From assembly GCA_903958995.1 (NCBI GenBank), contig CAJBVG010000001.1, positions 1-13,296 on the forward strand: a stretch of DNA of 13,296 nt, in the 5' to 3' direction. The translations under genes were made by a program, and so were the position numbers. The stretch comes from an uncultured bacterium. Lineage in GTDB: Bacteria > Bacteroidota > Bacteroidia > Sphingobacteriales > Sphingobacteriaceae. Below, piece after piece: positions 5,853 to 13,296 of the stretch; position 1 is the first letter of the stretch; every line of letters starts with the position of its first letter. Below the pieces are notes generated by a model. The model was not told where the DNA came from. It made no database searches and saw only the letters and a list, made by a program, of their open reading frames with translations.

Positions 5853-6966
5853 ACGAATCCTCTACATTACTTTAACGGTATTACTATTGGCCAATGTTGC
5901 CATTTGGGTAACCGATACCACGTACATCTATAAAGCACTGCTTTATCAACAACCTAATATCGACGACCTTGATATTTTCCCGTACACAACAATTGAAAAT
6001 AAAGGCAAAAAAGAACCTTGGAATATTTCGAGTAAAAAGAATGCTGTGAAACTTAGTGACACGCTTCGCCACACTCTAGAGAAATACGAAACTGTTGCTT
6101 TTTTAGTAATCAAAAAAGATTCGATTGTGTATGAAGAGTATTGGGATAATTACGACCAGAATTCTTTTTCCAATTCATTCTCTATGGCGAAAAGTATTAT
6201 TAGCATTTTAGTAGGTATTGCTGTTGATGAAGGAAAAATTAGCAGCGTAAATGATCCAGTTGGTAAGTATGTTCCTGAATTTAACAAAGGAGAATTAGCG
6301 ACTGTCAAAATTGTGGATGTGCTAAGAATGGCATCTGGATTGAGTTTCAAGGAATCGTATTCCTCACCATTTAACCAAACTACCGATGCTTATTATGGTA
6401 GTGATTTGCGTAAATTGATTTTCTCTTTACATGTACAAGAAAAACCTGGTACCTTATTTAACTACCGAAGTGGCGACACTCAAGTGTTAGAAATTTTATT
6501 GAAAGCCGCTACAGGTAAAAGTGTAACTGAATACGCATCCGAAAAATTATGGTCGAAAATTGGTGCCGAAAACATAGCGCATTGGAGTTTAGATCATGTA
6601 GGAGGAGATGAAAAAGCGTATTGCTGTTTCTATTCTAATGCTAGAGACTTTGCAAGAATTGGTAAGCTTTACATGCAAAACGGACGATGGGATAGCACAC
6701 AAGTGGTTTCCGCAGACTGGGTACACAAAAGCACAACTGCGCATGGTTTGCCTGAAAATGGTGTGAATACAACACAATATGGCTACCAATGGTGGGTATA
6801 TAACGATGCATTTTATTGCCGAGGAATTTTAGGGCAGTATATTATTGTAGATCCAAAGAATGAGATGATTGTGGTTAGATTAGGCAAAAACAGGGATAAA
6901 GAGAAAATAGACAACCATCCGAAAGATTTTTTACTTTATTTAAGCGAAAGCAGTCATTTGTTTTAA
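5833..6966 (+). CDS. Membrane-anchored serine hydrolase, class C beta-lactamase-like
   Basis: A 377-residue member of the beta-lactamase/penicillin-binding-protein-like serine hydrolase superfamily, closest in style to the EstB / 6-aminohexanoate-dimer hydrolase group. One N-terminal hydrophobic segment (about 8-27) suggests an inner-membrane anchor or uncleaved signal, with the catalytic domain in the periplasm. The active-site SxxK is S117-M-A-K120. The second motif is Y211-R-S213. The third motif, KTG or HTG in true beta-lactamases, reads CRGILGQY (329-336), so antibiotic hydrolysis is unlikely. The substrate cannot be predicted. Other typical blocks are DVLRMASGL (162-170), ARDFARIGKLYMQNG (270-284) and YGYQWW (316-321). 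Its ATG overlaps lipB by 20 nt in another frame, which suggests translational coupling. No Shine-Dalgarno is present. Confidence 0.9.
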   Translation: MKKNLAKRILYITLTVLLLANVAIWVTDTTYIYKALLYQQPNIDDLDIFPYTTIENKGKKEPWNISSKKNAVKLSDTLRHTLEKYETVAFLVIKKDSIVYEEYWDNYDQNSFSNSFSMAKSIISILVGIAVDEGKISSVNDPVGKYVPEFNKGELATVKIVDVLRMASGLSFKESYSSPFNQTTDAYYGSDLRKLIFSLHVQEKPGTLFNYRSGDTQVLEILLKAATGKSVTEYASEKLWSKIGAENIAHWSLDHVGGDEKAYCCFYSNARDFARIGKLYMQNGRWDSTQVVSADWVHKSTTAHGLPENGVNTTQYGYQWWVYNDAFYCRGILGQYIIVDPKNEMIVVRLGKNRDKEKIDNHPKDFLLYLSESSHLF

Positions 6967-7027
6967 GCAAATGGTTTGATAAATCTTATTTTAACTACTT
7001 GTTAATCTTTCTTTTCAAAAAAATCAT

Positions 7028-7035
7028 TACTTTTG
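7028..7035 (+). promoter_or_regulatory. Probable promoter of the 7067 lipoprotein gene, -7 box TACTTTTG
   Basis: TACTTTTG is an exact match to the Bacteroidota -7 consensus TAnnTTTG. A TTG at 6999-7001 is a possible -33 element, although its spacing (26 nt) is longer than usual. The leader would be about 27 nt. The lipoprotein gene is therefore probably transcribed independently of the hydrolase gene upstream. Confidence 0.6.
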
Positions 7036-7066
7036 TCAGTAACTGAACAAATTACAACCCATTATT

Positions 7067-7639
7067 ATGAAAAAGAACTTATTAAAAACTTTGTTAGTAT
7101 CTACTTTACTTGCTGGAGCAACTATTTTTGCTTCATGTGATGAAAACGCAGGTCTAACAATTGGAATTCCACAAACAGTAACTCAAACATTTTCTGTTGA
7201 TCAAGCAGGTAGTATTTCTTTTGATACAACGACTGTGGTTCCTTCTAACTTAGATAGCGTACTTGCTGAGCAAGGTGCTACACGTGATGACATTGGTGGT
7301 ATGTTATTAGATTCAATCAAATTAACTATTTGTGATGCAAATGGTGTTCCTGTACCGGGAGCTACTTTCTCTTCAATTAAAGAATTGCAAATGAAAGTTG
7401 GTAAAATTGGTGCTAATGAGCCATTAGTATTAGCAGCAGGTGCTGATAGTACTGTAATGTCTACAATCAACACATCAAACCCTATTAAATTACCATTACC
7501 ATTAGGTGGATTTGACTTTTTACCATATGTTGCTCAACCACAATTCAGAGTGAACATGATAGGTCGTTTAAATAGCCCAATAACAACTGCATTCTTCATT
7601 AAAGCTGATATCAGTTTGTTAGTACAAGTGAGTTTATAA
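7067..7639 (+). CDS. Small lipoprotein of unknown function
   Basis: A 190-residue protein I do not recognise. It begins with a basic n-region (MKKNLLK), a hydrophobic stretch (8-20) and a lipobox-like ATIFASC with the lipidated cysteine at C24, followed by DEN. Acidic residues just after the cysteine are often associated with export of lipoproteins to the cell surface in Bacteroidota, so surface exposure is possible. The rest is rich in beta-forming and small polar residues, with no known motif and only one further cysteine (in LTICDANG). It has its own likely promoter and a strong terminator, so it forms a single-gene transcription unit. Confidence 0.85.
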   Translation: MKKNLLKTLLVSTLLAGATIFASCDENAGLTIGIPQTVTQTFSVDQAGSISFDTTTVVPSNLDSVLAEQGATRDDIGGMLLDSIKLTICDANGVPVPGATFSSIKELQMKVGKIGANEPLVLAAGADSTVMSTINTSNPIKLPLPLGGFDFLPYVAQPQFRVNMIGRLNSPITTAFFIKADISLLVQVSL

Positions 7640-7654
7640 TTTATTTACCCTCAT

Positions 7655-7689
7655 AAAAAAAAGCCCCCCGAATTTCGAGGGGCTTTTTT
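7655..7689. terminator. Bidirectional rho-independent terminator
   Basis: AGCCCCCCGAA, a central T, then TTCGAGGGGCT (7662-7684) form an 11-bp stem with one C-A mismatch. It is flanked by an A-run on the left (7655-7662) and a T-run on the right (7684-7689). The structure suits both strands. It lies between the convergent lipoprotein gene (ends 7639) and the CsbD-like gene (ends 7712) and should terminate both. Confidence 0.93.
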
Positions 7690-7711
7690 ATTGCCTAAAA
7701 TTTTATTTCTG

Positions 7712-7924
7712 TTATAATCTGTTCGTATCCATATTAAGTAGCATCTTCTTTAACATAAACTCTACATAAGTTCTGTCTTTTTGTATGGCCTTCATTAAAC
7801 GAGTTACCAATTCTTCTTCTTGCCCTGGAATAAAAGCTAAATCAGCATCTGTAAGATCTCTGTATTTACGCTTCACCTTCAGTTTAATCATCTCCCACTC
7901 TGCATTAATTTTTATGTTCGTCAT
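7712..7924 (-). CDS. CsbD-like general stress protein
   Basis: A 70-residue soluble, highly charged protein with the CsbD family pattern: a W-x-x-I-K-x-K-x-K block (NAEWEMIKLKVKRKYRDL, residues 7-24), then LTDADLAFIPGQEEEL (24-39), then a helical region ending in KKMLLNM. Classic CsbD proteins have G-K-W-K-x-x-K-G-K and LTDDDL, so this one is divergent at the glycines. The family is induced by general stress in many bacteria, but its molecular role is unknown. The ATG at 7924-7922 has no Shine-Dalgarno. It is a single minus-strand gene sharing the terminator at 7655-7689. Confidence 0.8.
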   Translation of the reverse strand: MTNIKINAEWEMIKLKVKRKYRDLTDADLAFIPGQEEELVTRLMKAIQKDRTYVEFMLKKMLLNMDTNRL

Positions 7925-7944
7925 AATAGTACTTTTTAATTAGG

Positions 7945-7952
7945 CGAAATTA
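7945..7952 (-). promoter_or_regulatory. Possible promoter of the CsbD-like gene, -7 box TAATTTCG
   Basis: TAATTTCG on the minus strand differs from TAnnTTTG by one base and lies 20 nt before the ATG, leaving a leader of about 15 nt. No convincing -33 element is seen. The rest of the 179-bp divergent gap holds a small perfect inverted repeat (AAAACAA, C, TTGTTTT at 7988-8002). I see no clear promoter for the plus-strand gene at 8104. Confidence 0.35.
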
Positions 7953-8103
7953 CAAATTATTTGATTAGTAGCACTTTAATAATGGCCAAAACAACTTGTT
8001 TTGTGGCTTTCTGAAAAATATTTCGCGAATGAGATAAAATTAATGACATTACAAAAAATACAAGTTGGTTATCTATACAAGATTACACTAGTAAACAAAG
8101 ATT

Positions 8104-10092
8104 ATGTCTATAAAAATATTCATCCGAAGTATTGCATTGCCACTAATTTATTTGGCATTATTTAGTCAAAATTTATTTGCGCAAAATGCTTCCATCAAAT
8201 TTGATGGAATAGATGATTACATACAAACCAACGTGCCACCCATTGCTGGTGGAGCTGCACGTACAGTTGAAGCTTGGATAAAGTTAACATCGAATACTGA
8301 CCCTAATGCTGGTGGTTTACAAAATGTGATTGTTGATATGGGAGCAATGACAACTGGGAGCCGATTTACCTTTAATGTATTATTTGGCAACGCTATTCGT
8401 TTAGAAGTTCAAGGAAATGGAGTAAATGGTACCATTCCAGTGAATGATGGCCTTTGGCACCATGTTGTTGGAGTATATAATCCATTAGCAACTAATAAAG
8501 TTAGCTTATATGTAGATGGAGTTTTGGATATTGCTGGAAATTTTACAGTAACCGCAAATACTTCCGCAACTGGAGATGTGGTTATTGGTCGAAGAGTTGA
8601 TGGAATAAATCGCTTTAACGGAAATATTGATGAAGTACGAATTTGGAATGTAGCTAAAACACTTCCAGAAATTATTGCCTCAAAAAATGCAGAACTCTGC
8701 AATTCAACTGCAAATCTATATGCTTACTTCCCGATGAATGATGGTGTACCTTCTGGTAATAATACTAACGCCATGATTTATGATCAATCAAACTCCTTGA
8801 AAACTGGGACCTTTTTAAACTTCGACCTAACCGGAACAAATTCTAATTTTTCTCCAGGTAAAGTATTAAATCCAGGAATGACTGTGACTAAATTTAATCG
8901 AACTGTATGCAGCTCATACACGTGGCCTGCTAGTGGAATTACATATACTACACCGGGTACATACTTAACTCGAAAAACAAAAACAAATGGTTGCGACTCC
9001 ATTTTAAAATTGAACTTATCTGTTGCCACTAGTATTTTAACTTCTGATACAGTAAGTGCCTGCGATACTTTTTTGTGGTCGTTAAATGGAAATTCTTATG
9101 GGAATTCAGGTATATATGTTGATACCACTATTGCCTCTGGAGGTTGCGATTCGATTGTAACCCTAGTGCTTACTGTAGGAACAATTGCTCCAACAACTCA
9201 ACACATCACTGCTTGCGATTCGTACACTTGGAGCGTAAATGGAACACAATATTTAAACTCTATATATACAAGTTATACTTATACAAATGCTAAGGGATGC
9301 GATTCGGTTGTCTTTTTAGATTTAACTATAAATAAATCTAGTAATAATGTGCAAAGTATTAATGCATGTGATTCATACTCCTGGCCGGCGAATAATCAAA
9401 CCTACACCAACAGTGGGCAATATTTTGCGTTGATAAAAAATGCAAAAGGTTGTGATTCGAGCCTAACACTTAATTTAACTATAAACCCAATTTCTAAAGT
9501 AATAGATAATGTTAATACTTGTGTAGAATATACGTGGCAATTAAACGGGAAAAAATATACTGAAAATACTCGCGACTCTGTAGTATATCAATCTGCTAAA
9601 GGTTGCGACTCTATTGTAGTATTAAACTTAAAAGTCAAGAAGGTTGATGTAGGAGTAACGGCAACTACAAATTCATTATTCGCACAATATACTGGAGCTG
9701 CCTATCAATGGATAAATTGCAGTAATTTGAATAATGTTGTGGGCGCTTCAAGTCAAAATTTTTTTCCTGTATTAAGTGGTGAGTATGCGGTTATTGTAAG
9801 TTATAACGGTTGCTCTGATACTTCTAAGTGTTTTAATTTTGTAAGTCATGTCGGTATAGAAAATCAATCTGAAACAACATTTAAAATATTTCCAAACCCA
9901 AGCAATGATCAGCTTTTTGTTGAAGGTGTTTCAAATGAAGAGCCAGTTGAAGTTAAAATATATTCTATACATGGAGAATTATTGAAAATAGAATTATTAA
10001 ATAAAAATAATTCTATCGATATTAAATTGTTGGATCAAGGAATTTATTTTATTAAGATTGATAATAGCATTCAACGTTTTATTAAATTATAG
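8104..10092 (+). CDS. Secreted T9SS cargo protein: LamG-like domain, five 51-residue repeats, sorting domain
   Basis: A 662-residue secreted protein. Residues 1-26 are a Sec signal peptide ending NLFAQ. Residues of about 30-220 form a LamG/concanavalin-like jelly roll (SIKFDGIDDYIQT, RTVEAWIKL, DGLWHHVVGVY, VSLYVDGVLD, GNIDEVRIWN), a fold that often binds carbohydrate. Then come five modules, each with a first cysteine at 269, 320, 371, 422 and 473 and a second cysteine (GCDS) at 297, 348, 399, 450 and 501, so the period is exactly 51 residues. A Cys-containing Ig-like segment (YQWINCSN...NGCSDTSKC) precedes the type IX type A sorting domain (593-662: FKIFPNPSNDQL...IYSIHGELL...GIYFIKI). It should cross the outer membrane by T9SS and be anchored or released. 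Its ligand is unknown. The next gene begins immediately after the stop codon. Confidence 0.9.
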   Translation: MSIKIFIRSIALPLIYLALFSQNLFAQNASIKFDGIDDYIQTNVPPIAGGAARTVEAWIKLTSNTDPNAGGLQNVIVDMGAMTTGSRFTFNVLFGNAIRLEVQGNGVNGTIPVNDGLWHHVVGVYNPLATNKVSLYVDGVLDIAGNFTVTANTSATGDVVIGRRVDGINRFNGNIDEVRIWNVAKTLPEIIASKNAELCNSTANLYAYFPMNDGVPSGNNTNAMIYDQSNSLKTGTFLNFDLTGTNSNFSPGKVLNPGMTVTKFNRTVCSSYTWPASGITYTTPGTYLTRKTKTNGCDSILKLNLSVATSILTSDTVSACDTFLWSLNGNSYGNSGIYVDTTIASGGCDSIVTLVLTVGTIAPTTQHITACDSYTWSVNGTQYLNSIYTSYTYTNAKGCDSVVFLDLTINKSSNNVQSINACDSYSWPANNQTYTNSGQYFALIKNAKGCDSSLTLNLTINPISKVIDNVNTCVEYTWQLNGKKYTENTRDSVVYQSAKGCDSIVVLNLKVKKVDVGVTATTNSLFAQYTGAAYQWINCSNLNNVVGASSQNFFPVLSGEYAVIVSYNGCSDTSKCFNFVSHVGIENQSETTFKIFPNPSNDQLFVEGVSNEEPVEVKIYSIHGELLKIELLNKNNSIDIKLLDQGIYFIKIDNSIQRFIKL

Positions 10093-10680
10093 ATGAGACA
10101 CATTAAATTATTATTCATAGTTATACTTTTTTCCATTTGCCGAAATGATGTATACGCTCAGGATAGTATGTCCCAAAAAACGTATCAACCCTTCAGTATT
10201 TACTTTAATAACCCTATTAGTATGACTAATAAAATTAGAGTGAAATTTGAGGCTAGAATAGATCAGCATAGTGCATTCTTAGTTGGCATGTCTAATTATT
10301 ACGGCATTTGGCGTGGATATAATACTTCCATTGAATTCAAGCATTACAGTGATAAGAAGAATGATAATTATGAAAAGATAAGGTACTTAAAAGGGGGCTG
10401 GGGTGTTTCTTTGGCAGATGAATTTAGCTCGAATCCAAATGTTACTAGAGGGACTTACATGTACATGGGTGGAGGCTTTGGGCAGCATTACACCTTAGGA
10501 AAAAAGAAATCTTTCTTTATAGAATTTACAGAAGGTGCAAAATTTACCAAAGCAAGATCAGGCGATATTGATGTAGAACCTAGCACTGGTTTAAGCGGCT
10601 TATTCTATATCCTTGGACCTGGAGCCATATTCGATTTTAATATCAATATGGGTTGGCATTTTGGATCATCAATATTATAA
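10093..10680 (+). CDS. Exported protein, probable outer-membrane beta-barrel, unknown function
   Basis: A 195-residue protein I cannot place in a named family. It has a clear signal peptide (MRHIKLLFIVILFSICRNDVYAQ, cleavage near 22-23). Alternating polar and hydrophobic or aromatic stretches follow (for example FSIYFNNP, YMYMGGGFGQHYTL, SFFIEFTEGAKF, AIFDFNINMGWHFG), as in small outer-membrane barrels. Its ATG directly follows the stop codon of the T9SS cargo gene (TAG then ATG, 0 bp between), so the two are almost surely co-translated. This suggests that the two proteins work together at the cell surface. It is shorter than PorP/SprF proteins, which sit beside some T9SS adhesins, and no PorP signature is visible. 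Confidence 0.75.
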   Translation: MRHIKLLFIVILFSICRNDVYAQDSMSQKTYQPFSIYFNNPISMTNKIRVKFEARIDQHSAFLVGMSNYYGIWRGYNTSIEFKHYSDKKNDNYEKIRYLKGGWGVSLADEFSSNPNVTRGTYMYMGGGFGQHYTLGKKKSFFIEFTEGAKFTKARSGDIDVEPSTGLSGLFYILGPGAIFDFNINMGWHFGSSIL

Positions 10681-10711
10681 AAAAGGGGCTTTAAAGCCCC
10701 ATTCGTTTTTT
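10679..10711. terminator. Rho-independent terminator between convergent genes
   Basis: GGGGCTTT followed by AAAGCCCC (10685-10700) is a perfect 16-bp palindrome. On the minus strand it runs straight into TTTTTT (10684-10679), an ideal terminator for the DUF6526 gene. On the plus strand the T-run (10706-10711) comes 5 nt after the stem, a weaker form that may still end the cargo/barrel operon. It lies between the plus-strand stop at 10680 and the minus-strand stop at 10710 and overlaps both edges. Confidence 0.88.
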
Positions 10712-11138
10712 AAACTCTTCTGTTATCTGCTCGCCAATTTACGATGGCTAGCTTAATGTCTTTTGGTGATAAATTTTCGGCAATGGCTCTTTCCATTAGT
10801 GGCAACCACTCTTCATCTGAAGCAAATCGTAAAGCAATGATTTGTGATAAACGAAGTTTAGCTTCATTTTCTGAAAACGATTTCCCAGTTTTTACGAAGT
10901 AACGTAAGCTTTCTTCTATACGAATGTTGCGGTCTTGGTTTTTAATAGCATATCCCCTAGATATCCATGAAACAATTAAAATAGCCACAGCAATTAACAT
11001 ACTTAGTACTTTTTCTCCAATTGTATTTTCGTTTTGGAGTACATTCATGCACGTCCAAATAAAAATCACTGTAGTAATTGGAACTAAAAGGAAATGATGA
11101 AGTGGGTAAAGTCGAAGGTGGTTCTTGTAGTTTTGCAT
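10710..11138 (-). CDS. DUF6526 family membrane protein
   Basis: A 142-residue inner-membrane protein. The N-terminal QNYKNHLRLYPLHHF is the hallmark of the Bacteroidota DUF6526 family. Two hydrophobic segments follow (LLVPITTVIFIWTCMNVL and VLSMLIAVAILIVSWI), then a charged helical cytoplasmic region (DRNIRIEESLRYF, LRLSQIIALRFASDEEWLPL) ending in NWRADNRRV. The length agrees with the family. The function is unknown. The start was chosen at ATG 11138-11136, giving MQNYKNH, because family members begin within a few residues of this motif. An ATG at 11159 would add seven residues (MNQIKFI). It is a single-gene unit ending in the terminator at 10679-10711. Confidence 0.85.
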   Translation of the reverse strand: MQNYKNHLRLYPLHHFLLVPITTVIFIWTCMNVLQNENTIGEKVLSMLIAVAILIVSWISRGYAIKNQDRNIRIEESLRYFVKTGKSFSENEAKLRLSQIIALRFASDEEWLPLMERAIAENLSPKDIKLAIVNWRADNRRV

Positions 11139-11190
11139 AATAAATTTAATTTGGTTCATAACTAGTAGCAATATAGGAATGTTTTAGTTC

Positions 11191-11220
11191 TTGTTGTGTA
11201 TTCAATTCTTAGTAACTTAG
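11191..11220 (+). promoter_or_regulatory. Possible promoter of the FN3/DUF1566 gene
   Basis: TTG (11191-11193), a 19-nt spacer, then TAACTTAG (11213-11220) resemble the Bacteroidota -33/-7 pair, with one mismatch in the -7 box (TAnnTTTG). The box ends 16 nt before the ATG at 11237. Confidence 0.4.
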
Positions 11221-11236
11221 TATAAACAAGTTTACG

Positions 11237-12049
11237 ATGCGCAATTTCTTATTATTTCTAGTTCTATCATTATTTGCCATAAGTAATACATTTGCTATTG
11301 TTGTCATTCGAACAACACCAATAAAATACATTGGCATGGATAGTGCGATTTCTGGCGGGCAAATTATTTCTACAGGAGGCGAGCAAATTATTGAAGCAGG
11401 TATATGTTGGAGTAAAACGCCACAACCCACTACAGGTTCAAGTATTCAGGTTCGCTCGACTTCAACAGACTCATTTCAATGTAATTTAAGAAACCTATCA
11501 CCAGGGCAAGCTTATTATGTAAGAGCATATGCAGTTACTGCAAGTGGTACTTGGTACGGACCACAACGAACACTAGCAACTGATAAACTTATCTTTGGCA
11601 ACATGATGAAAGGTGGTCGATTATTTTATGTTTTACAAGCAGGCGACCCAGGTTTTGTTATTGGTGAATTTCATGGCTTAGTTTTACATGTCATTTCTTC
11701 TAACACTACAATAACATGGAGGAACAGTAAAGACACTCTTATAGGAGCAGTTGATACATCAATGTTTACAGGTCAGCTAAATACTGCAAAGATTGTGAAT
11801 ACTCTTGGAGAAGGAACTTATGCTGCGAAAGTATGTTATGATTTAGTATACCAAGGTTACAGTGATTGGTATTTGCCATCGCAAAACGAGTTGGCGTTAG
11901 CTCTTCAACGTTTGAATAAATATATCTTGGGATATTCTTGGTCATCATCAGAATTTAACAAATCAAGTGCTATACAATGTACTGGTTTGCGTAAACGAAA
12001 TTCTATAAAAACACAAAAAGGTTCTGTATTTGCTATTCGTAAATTTTAA
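11237..12049 (+). CDS. Secreted FN3-like / DUF1566 domain protein
   Basis: A 270-residue exported protein. Residues 1-20 are a signal peptide (MRNFLLFLVLSLFAISNTFA). Residues of about 24-115 form a fibronectin type III-like module common in Bacteroidota (SGGQIISTGG, EAGICWSKTPQPTTG, LSPGQAYYVRAYA, SGTWYGPQRTL). The C-terminal half (about 118-270) resembles DUF1566/Lcl-like domains: G-DPGFVIGEFHGLVL, then YSDWYLPSQNELALAL, YSWSSSE and a final VFAIRKF. These domains occur in secreted lectin-like proteins, but the ligand is unknown. No T9SS sorting domain is present, so it probably stays periplasmic or is attached otherwise. The stop is 4 bp before the ATG of the next gene, so the two form an operon. 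Confidence 0.85.
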   Translation: MRNFLLFLVLSLFAISNTFAIVVIRTTPIKYIGMDSAISGGQIISTGGEQIIEAGICWSKTPQPTTGSSIQVRSTSTDSFQCNLRNLSPGQAYYVRAYAVTASGTWYGPQRTLATDKLIFGNMMKGGRLFYVLQAGDPGFVIGEFHGLVLHVISSNTTITWRNSKDTLIGAVDTSMFTGQLNTAKIVNTLGEGTYAAKVCYDLVYQGYSDWYLPSQNELALALQRLNKYILGYSWSSSEFNKSSAIQCTGLRKRNSIKTQKGSVFAIRKF

Positions 12050-12053
12050 TAGG

Positions 12054-13296
12054 ATGAAATTAAAATTATATATACTCGTTTCACTTATTGTTTTCGGATG
12101 TAATAATTCAAAAGCTAATAGTTGCGATGCTCCCTCGTCGAGTATCAATTTAGAAATTAATAATGTGCGTGCTAAATTAATGAACGGTGGAGATATGTTT
12201 TGGGATATTTTCGGATCCGGAATACCTGGTTATGAAATCCCAAAAGTTGCTCCAGGTGAAAAAAGTATTCATGCAAGTTTTACTGCCGCATTATTATTGG
12301 GAGGAGTTGATGCAGGAAACAATTTATATACTGCAGGGCAAACTTATCGTCAACGTGGTATAGATTTTTGGCCGGGTGCATTAAGTGCAATGGGACAAAT
12401 TGATTCTATAGATTGTGATGATTGGAATGAAATGTTCAATATCACAGGTAAAGAAATTAATGATACTAAAAATGCGAAAGGCATCTCCTATAACATGAGC
12501 AGATGGCCAAGCTCTCATGCTCCATTTTATGATGCGAACTCGGATGGAATTTACGACCCTACATTGGGCGATTATCCTGTGATTGATGTTGCGCATCCAA
12601 CTGTAGTTCCAGGTCAATTAGTGTATTGGGTGATTAATGATATGGGAAATGTACACACTTCATTTGTTGGTGCAAATTCTATGGGAGTAGAAATTCAAAT
12701 GATGGCTTATGCTTTTGAGTCGAGCAGCAGTGATGCTATAAACAATACGACTATGTATCGTTACATCATTACCAATAAATCAAATACAACGTACTCGGAA
12801 TTTCGCATTGGAACGTTTAATGATTTTGATTTAGGTGATGCGAGCGATGATTACTTAGGTTGTGATTTATCAATTGCTAGTAATGGTAAAAAACGAAATC
12901 TGTTTTATGTTTATAATGCCGATAATAATGATGAGGATGGCGCTTCATCGGGTTATGGAATTGCACCACCTGCATTTGGCATTACCTATTTAAGTCCTGG
13001 AAAAACATCGAACAATACCATTTTAGAAATGGGGAGTTTTATTTCTGTTCAAAAAGGAGGTTTACCTGGAACTACTGGCAACCCTGCTAATGCATTAGAA
13101 TTATATCATTACTTACAAGGAAATTGGGCAGATGGCTTATCAATAAAGTATGGTTTAGACGGAAGAATAGGTGCCGATCCCTGTAAATTTATGTACCCTG
13201 GTTTAAGCGACCCTCAAGGCAGAGCCAATTGGGTGGAGACAGGATTCCCTGGCGACAAACAAGCTATTTCTGCAGTAAGTAGTTGCTCACTTGCGC
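12054..13296 (+). CDS. Large secreted surface protein of Bacteroidota, N-terminal part only
   Basis: An open reading frame from ATG 12054 to the right edge (414 full codons, no stop). A short signal ends in a possible lipobox VFGC (C16) followed by NNS, so it may be a lipoprotein; a normal signal peptide cut a little later is the alternative. The family pattern is that of large Bacteroidota extracellular proteins: NNVRAKLMNGGDMFWD (37-52), YEIPKVAPGEKSIHASFTAALLLGGVDAGN in two blocks, AGQTYRQRGIDFWPG, then CDDWNEMFNITG and DANSDGIYDPTLGDYP, an acidic calcium-binding-like stretch. Such proteins are typically very long and often end in a T9SS sorting domain, which cannot be checked here. The function is unknown. 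It lies 4 bp after the FN3/DUF1566 gene. Confidence 0.85.
   Translation, partial: MKLKLYILVSLIVFGCNNSKANSCDAPSSSINLEINNVRAKLMNGGDMFWDIFGSGIPGYEIPKVAPGEKSIHASFTAALLLGGVDAGNNLYTAGQTYRQRGIDFWPGALSAMGQIDSIDCDDWNEMFNITGKEINDTKNAKGISYNMSRWPSSHAPFYDANSDGIYDPTLGDYPVIDVAHPTVVPGQLVYWVINDMGNVHTSFVGANSMGVEIQMMAYAFESSSSDAINNTTMYRYIITNKSNTTYSEFRIGTFNDFDLGDASDDYLGCDLSIASNGKKRNLFYVYNADNNDEDGASSGYGIAPPAFGITYLSPGKTSNNTILEMGSFISVQKGGLPGTTGNPANALELYHYLQGNWADGLSIKYGLDGRIGADPCKFMYPGLSDPQGRANWVETGFPGDKQAISAVSSCSLA

Noticed and set aside
7988..8002. Inverted repeat AAAACAA-C-TTGTTTT upstream of the LamG gene
   Set aside because: A short AT-rich palindrome without a T-run or a clear promoter nearby. Chance is a sufficient explanation.
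11139..11171. Start of the DUF6526 gene at TTG 11171 or ATG 11159
   Set aside because: Family members begin within a few residues of QNYKNH, so ATG 11138 fits better. The ATG at 11159 remains possible but is less likely.

Overview
The window looks like chromosomal DNA from a member of the Bacteroidota. The DNA is AT-rich. Start codons generally lack Shine-Dalgarno sequences. Several promoters match the Bacteroidota -7 box TAnnTTTG. There is a secreted protein with a type IX secretion (T9SS) type A C-terminal sorting domain, plus DUF6526 and CsbD-like proteins typical of the phylum. The species cannot be named from the sequence alone.

Left part (1-3795, all minus strand): a three-gene proton-translocating NAD(P)+ transhydrogenase operon (pntAA, pntAB, then pntB, which runs off the left edge), preceded by prfB (release factor 2). 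prfB is read through a classic programmed +1 frameshift (AGGAGG, CTT TGA C), which explains why its first 20 codons are out of frame with the rest.

Middle (3796-5036): a REP-associated tyrosine transposase (RAYT, HUH/Y1 family) sits between prfB and yraN. It has six copies of a 21-bp hairpin-forming repeat upstream, in two clusters with a 33-bp period, and one half-copy in inverted orientation downstream. This is the most distinctive element of the window.

Right of this, on the plus strand (5136-7639): lipB (octanoyltransferase); a membrane-anchored class C beta-lactamase-like serine hydrolase that overlaps lipB by 20 nt, with a perfect 23-bp palindrome at the junction; and a small unknown lipoprotein ending in a strong terminator. 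A convergent minus-strand CsbD-like stress protein gene (7712-7924) shares that terminator.

Right part (8104-13296): mostly envelope and secreted proteins. A 662-residue T9SS cargo has a LamG-like domain and five repeats of exactly 51 residues. A probable outer-membrane barrel protein follows it with no spacer. A minus-strand DUF6526 membrane protein comes next, followed by a two-gene plus-strand unit: a secreted FN3-like/DUF1566 protein and the N-terminal 414 residues of a large Bacteroidota surface protein that runs off the right edge.
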